The notes under the pieces are model-generated. The model did no database searches. It saw only the letters and a program-made list of their open reading frames with translations, and had not been told where the DNA came from. A stretch of DNA of 15,044 bases, from the NCBI RefSeq assembly GCF_938020365.1, contig NZ_CALIIB010000093.1, forward strand, positions 1 through 15,044, in the 5' to 3' direction. Below are positions 12,794 through 15,044 of the stretch, in pieces; positions within the stretch are counted from its first letter, which is position 1; the number at the start of each line of letters is the position of its first letter. The position numbers and the translations under genes were made by a program. The stretch comes from an uncultured Streptococcus sp. (GTDB lineage Bacteria > Bacillota > Bacilli > Lactobacillales > Streptococcaceae).

Positions 12794-14530
12794 CTAATTC
12801 TTCAATTCCAAATGCAGTTCTTTGAGCTGTCTTTGGTCAACCAAACTTGGACTTTCCAGCATAGGGTCAAAGCCAGTACCATTTTTCGGAAAGGCGATGA
12901 CTTGGCGGATATTTTCTTCCCCAGCTAAGATCATAACCAAGCGATCTAAGCCCAGAGCCAAGCCACCGTGCGGTGGGAAACCATATTCTAAGGCTTCTAG
13001 GAAGAAACCAAAGTCCCGCTCATAGTCTTCTCGGCTCATGCCCAACAGCTCAAACATCGCTTCCTGAGCTTTAAGATCATGAATCCGCAGACTACCTCCG
13101 CCAATCTCATAGCCGTTCAAGACGATGTCGTAAGCGTGGCTGCGGAATTGATCTGGCGCCTGACCTTCTTCAAAAATGCCCTGTGTGAAAGGATGGTGCA
13201 TGGCTTGATAGCGGTTTTGGTCTTCATTCCACTCCAGCAATGGCCAATCCACAACCCAGAGGAAATGAAGCAGACTCGGATCGATCAAATCTAAAGCTTT
13301 TGCAACTTCTAAACGCAGATGTCCCAAAGCTTCCTGAGCCCGACGCTTCTTGGCCATGACTAGCAGGATGAGGTCTCCATCCTTGGCCTCAAAACGTGCC
13401 TGCAAAGCCTGACTTTCAGCTTCAAAGGTACTAGCCAAATCCCCAATCAACTGGCCATTTTCAACCTTGAGACTGGCAAAATGACTGCAGCCAAAGTCCT
13501 TCATTTCTTGATAAAAATGACTGAGCTGTTTCTTGCTAAAAGCACTAGCCTCATCTGGCACACAGATTCCCATCACTTCCTCTTGGCTATCCAAGGCTTT
13601 CTTGATAAGAAGAGAGCCATTTTCTTGGCACAAATCCGTCAAATTCTTTAGTTCCAAACCAAAGCGCGTATCTGGCTTGTCAGAGCCGAAGCGGCTCATA
13701 GCCTCTTCATAGCTGATAGTTGGAAAAGCTTCCGTCAGCTCTAAACCATGAGTTTTCTTGACAATAGCCTTGAGCATGGCTTCAACCAGAGCTCGTATTT
13801 CTTCCTCGCTGGCAAAACTCAGCTCTAAGTCCACCTGGGTAAACTCTGGCTGACGGTCGCCCCGCAAGTCTTCGTCACGGAAGCAACGAACAATCTGATA
13901 ATAGCGCTCGAGTCCAGCTCCCATCAGCAACTGCTTGAGCATCTGTGGGCTCTGTGGCAGCGCGTAGAATTGATTTTTAAAGACCCGACTAGGAACTAAG
14001 AAGTCTCTAGCTCCTTCAGGAGTTGACTTGGTCAGATAAGGCGTCTCGACTTCCAAGAAGTCCAATCCGTTCAAATATTCTCGAATGGTTGAGGTGACCT
14101 GATGGCGCAGTTTGAGGTTATGTGTCATCTTCTCACGGCGCAAGTCCAGGTAGCGGTATTTCTGACGCAGGTCTTCCCCTGTATGAGCATGCTGGTCCAG
14201 CTCAAAAGGCAGGGCCTTGCTGCTGGCAATGACTTCAATCTTCTCAGCCCTTAGCTCAACCTGACCAGACTTAATGGCCTTGTTGACAAAGCGCTCTTCT
14301 CGCTGAACGACTTGCCCTGTCACTGCGATGACATCTTCCTTGCCAATTTCTTCCAGCTTAGCAAAATCTTCAATCTCACCGCCAACGAAGACCTGCAGCA
14401 AACCCTCACGGTCCCGCAATTCAATAAAGGCTAGCTTACCGTGATTGCGGATATTGGCCACCCAGCCAGTTGCGGTCATGGTCTGTCCTACCTGCTCTAA
14501 ACCATAATTTCCGATAAAAATTTCTTTCAT
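12794..14530 (-). CDS. aspS: Aspartyl-tRNA synthetase, gatCAB-linked type
   Basis: This attaches aspartate to tRNA. The 578-residue class IIb synthetase has an N-terminal OB-fold anticodon domain (about 1-105), the substrate loop ALPQSPQ (190-196), motif 2 FRDEDLRGDR (217-226), the bacterial insertion domain (about 280-415), and motif 3 ending GLALGLDR (523-530). H30 occupies the position that is Leu in discriminating bacterial AspRSs (RRRDLG) but His in the non-discriminating Pseudomonas enzyme, as I recall; R80, a second reported position, looks more like the discriminating type. The N-terminal domain differs clearly from the usual streptococcal AspRS as I remember it, so this may be a second AspRS that also charges tRNA(Asn). 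AGGG precedes the ATG. It lies directly behind a T-box leader and upstream of gatCAB. Confidence 0.93.
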   Translation of the reverse strand: MKEIFIGNYGLEQVGQTMTATGWVANIRNHGKLAFIELRDREGLLQVFVGGEIEDFAKLEEIGKEDVIAVTGQVVQREERFVNKAIKSGQVELRAEKIEVIASSKALPFELDQHAHTGEDLRQKYRYLDLRREKMTHNLKLRHQVTSTIREYLNGLDFLEVETPYLTKSTPEGARDFLVPSRVFKNQFYALPQSPQMLKQLLMGAGLERYYQIVRCFRDEDLRGDRQPEFTQVDLELSFASEEEIRALVEAMLKAIVKKTHGLELTEAFPTISYEEAMSRFGSDKPDTRFGLELKNLTDLCQENGSLLIKKALDSQEEVMGICVPDEASAFSKKQLSHFYQEMKDFGCSHFASLKVENGQLIGDLASTFEAESQALQARFEAKDGDLILLVMAKKRRAQEALGHLRLEVAKALDLIDPSLLHFLWVVDWPLLEWNEDQNRYQAMHHPFTQGIFEEGQAPDQFRSHAYDIVLNGYEIGGGSLRIHDLKAQEAMFELLGMSREDYERDFGFFLEALEYGFPPHGGLALGLDRLVMILAGEENIRQVIAFPKNGTGFDPMLESPSLVDQRQLKELHLELKN

Positions 14531-14620
14531 GTTCTTTCCCTCTCAAATCCATTTGCAAGCTGCCCTGTCCTTGAGCATATTAGCAACTCTCTTACAGCAT
14601 CTCTACTTTTCCTTTTGCAA
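14531..14620 (-). other. Linker between the T-box terminator and aspS
   Basis: This 90-base stretch follows the terminator and leads to the aspS ribosome site (GAGAGGG) and ATG. I see no further gene, promoter or strong hairpin. Confidence 0.5.
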
Positions 14621-14846
14621 AATAAAAAGCTTTCGTCTCTAAAACAGACGAAAGCCGTGGTACCACTGTTATTCGCTGCCCTAAAAGGCAGCCTCTGAGC
14701 TCGTAACGTGAGCGACGTTTATGCTTGATCACACAAAAGATTACGAAACATGTTCTTCGGTTTTGCTTTCTTGGTGCTGCTCTCAGCTATCAGCACTCTC
14801 TGTGCAAGTCAGCAAGCCTACTCTGCTTCTCTTTTACTCTTAAATT
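14621..14846 (-). ncRNA. T-box riboswitch leader of aspS(-gatCAB)
   Basis: The T-box core GTGGTACCACGG lies at 14656-14667 and is followed by a 10-bp terminator stem (GCTTTCGTCT/AGACGAAAGC, 14629-14655) and TTTTTATTTT. Upstream is a Stem III-like hairpin (GCTGCC/GGCAGC). Stem I folds with a lower stem (AAAAGA at 14830-14835 with TCTTTT at 14735-14740), a loop-E pair AGTA (14819-14822) and GAA (14756-14758), an upper stem TTGCT/AGCAA, and an apical hairpin GTGCTG/CAGCAC preceded by AGAGA. The bases after GAA are GAAC then A: Asn codon AAC at 14752-14754 and overlapping Glu codon GAA at 14753-14755. The UGGU bulge would pair with A73 or wobble with G73. Uncharged tRNA should favour the antiterminator and aspS expression. 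Confidence 0.88.
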
Positions 14847-15044
14847 GTATTTATTATAGTCGAACCCAGGACATTTTGCAAGTGATTTAAGGCAAATTTG
14901 TGATTTTCCTCTGACAAAGAAGCCACAGCTGGCTCTACCACCTGAATCTGGTAACCAAGATTATAGGCATCGATCGCCGTATGCAGGACGCAAATATCCG
15001 TCAAGACTCCAGTCAAAATGACCGTATCTACCTTTCTTTCCCGC
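14840..15044 (-). CDS. pncA: Nicotinamidase/isochorismatase-family hydrolase (C-terminal part)
   Basis: Only the last 67 codons lie in the window; the gene begins beyond the right edge. The translated end reads VDTVILTGVLTDICVLHTAI, followed by DAYNLGYQIQVVEPAVAS. The Cys in TDICVLHT is the catalytic nucleophile of the isochorismatase-like cysteine hydrolases, and the context after it matches nicotinamidase, which makes nicotinate from nicotinamide for NAD salvage. The gene symbol is a likely match, not proven. The promoter of the downstream T-box leader (-35 at 14876-14881, -10 at 14853-14858) lies inside its coding sequence, and the stop is at 14840-14842. Confidence 0.88.
   Translation of the reverse strand, partial: RERKVDTVILTGVLTDICVLHTAIDAYNLGYQIQVVEPAVASLSEENHKFALNHLQNVLGSTIINTI
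14853..14881 (-). promoter_or_regulatory. Promoter of the T-box leader, inside the pncA coding end
   Basis: TTGCAA (14876-14881), a 17-base spacer and TATAAT (14853-14858). The start is near 14846, in the last codons of the nicotinamidase gene. It has the same -35 as the lysC and fabT promoters. Confidence 0.85.

Noticed and set aside
14808..14810. GAC as the T-box specifier for Asp
   Set aside because: By hand folding it lies in the 5' strand of the upper Stem I helix, not in the specifier loop after the GAA; a covariance fold could overturn this.

Overview
The window is a low-GC Firmicute chromosome segment, most likely a Streptococcus of the mitis/sanguinis type. The evidence is the gene order and sequence of the fatty-acid cluster (fabM, fabT, fabH, acpP, fabK, fabD, fabG, fabF), the use of FabM and FabK instead of FabA/FabB and FabI, and Gram-positive style ribosome sites, promoters and a T-box leader. 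Nearly everything lies on the minus strand; the aspartokinase is the only plus-strand gene.

Right to left, in the direction of minus-strand transcription: the tail of a nicotinamidase-like gene (14840-15044); a T-box leader whose promoter lies inside that gene (about 14621-14881); an aspartyl-tRNA synthetase (aspS); a 200-base leader with its own candidate promoter; gatC-gatA-gatB with stop/start overlaps; a terminator; two tandem paralogous small membrane proteins of unknown function, the second carrying a one-base frameshift; a 190-base repeat element with terminal inverted repeats and nested hairpins; an EamA-type transporter; a bidirectional terminator; the aspartokinase (plus strand); then the FASII cluster from fabM through the start of fabF, which runs off the left edge.

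The fatty-acid genes make one pathway. AcpP carries the chain, FabD loads malonyl, FabH starts chains, FabG and FabK reduce, FabF elongates, and FabM isomerises the 10-carbon enoyl intermediate to make unsaturated fatty acids. FabT is the MarR-type repressor. Four copies of its palindrome (TTTGA-N3-TCAAA) lie at fabM, fabT (two) and fabK.

The most interesting region is aspS-gatCAB. The T-box specifier region reads GAAC, which holds an Asn codon (AAC) in the usual register and a Glu codon (GAA) one base upstream; I do not find Asp (GAC) at that position. The AspRS has a histidine where discriminating bacterial AspRSs usually have leucine. Together with the linked GatCAB amidotransferase, this suggests an operon for tRNA-dependent amidation (Asp-tRNA(Asn) to Asn-tRNA(Asn), and Glu-tRNA(Gln) to Gln-tRNA(Gln)), switched on by shortage of charged tRNA(Asn) and possibly tRNA(Glu). 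That reading is an inference from the sequence and from what I recall of a Clostridium acetobutylicum system.
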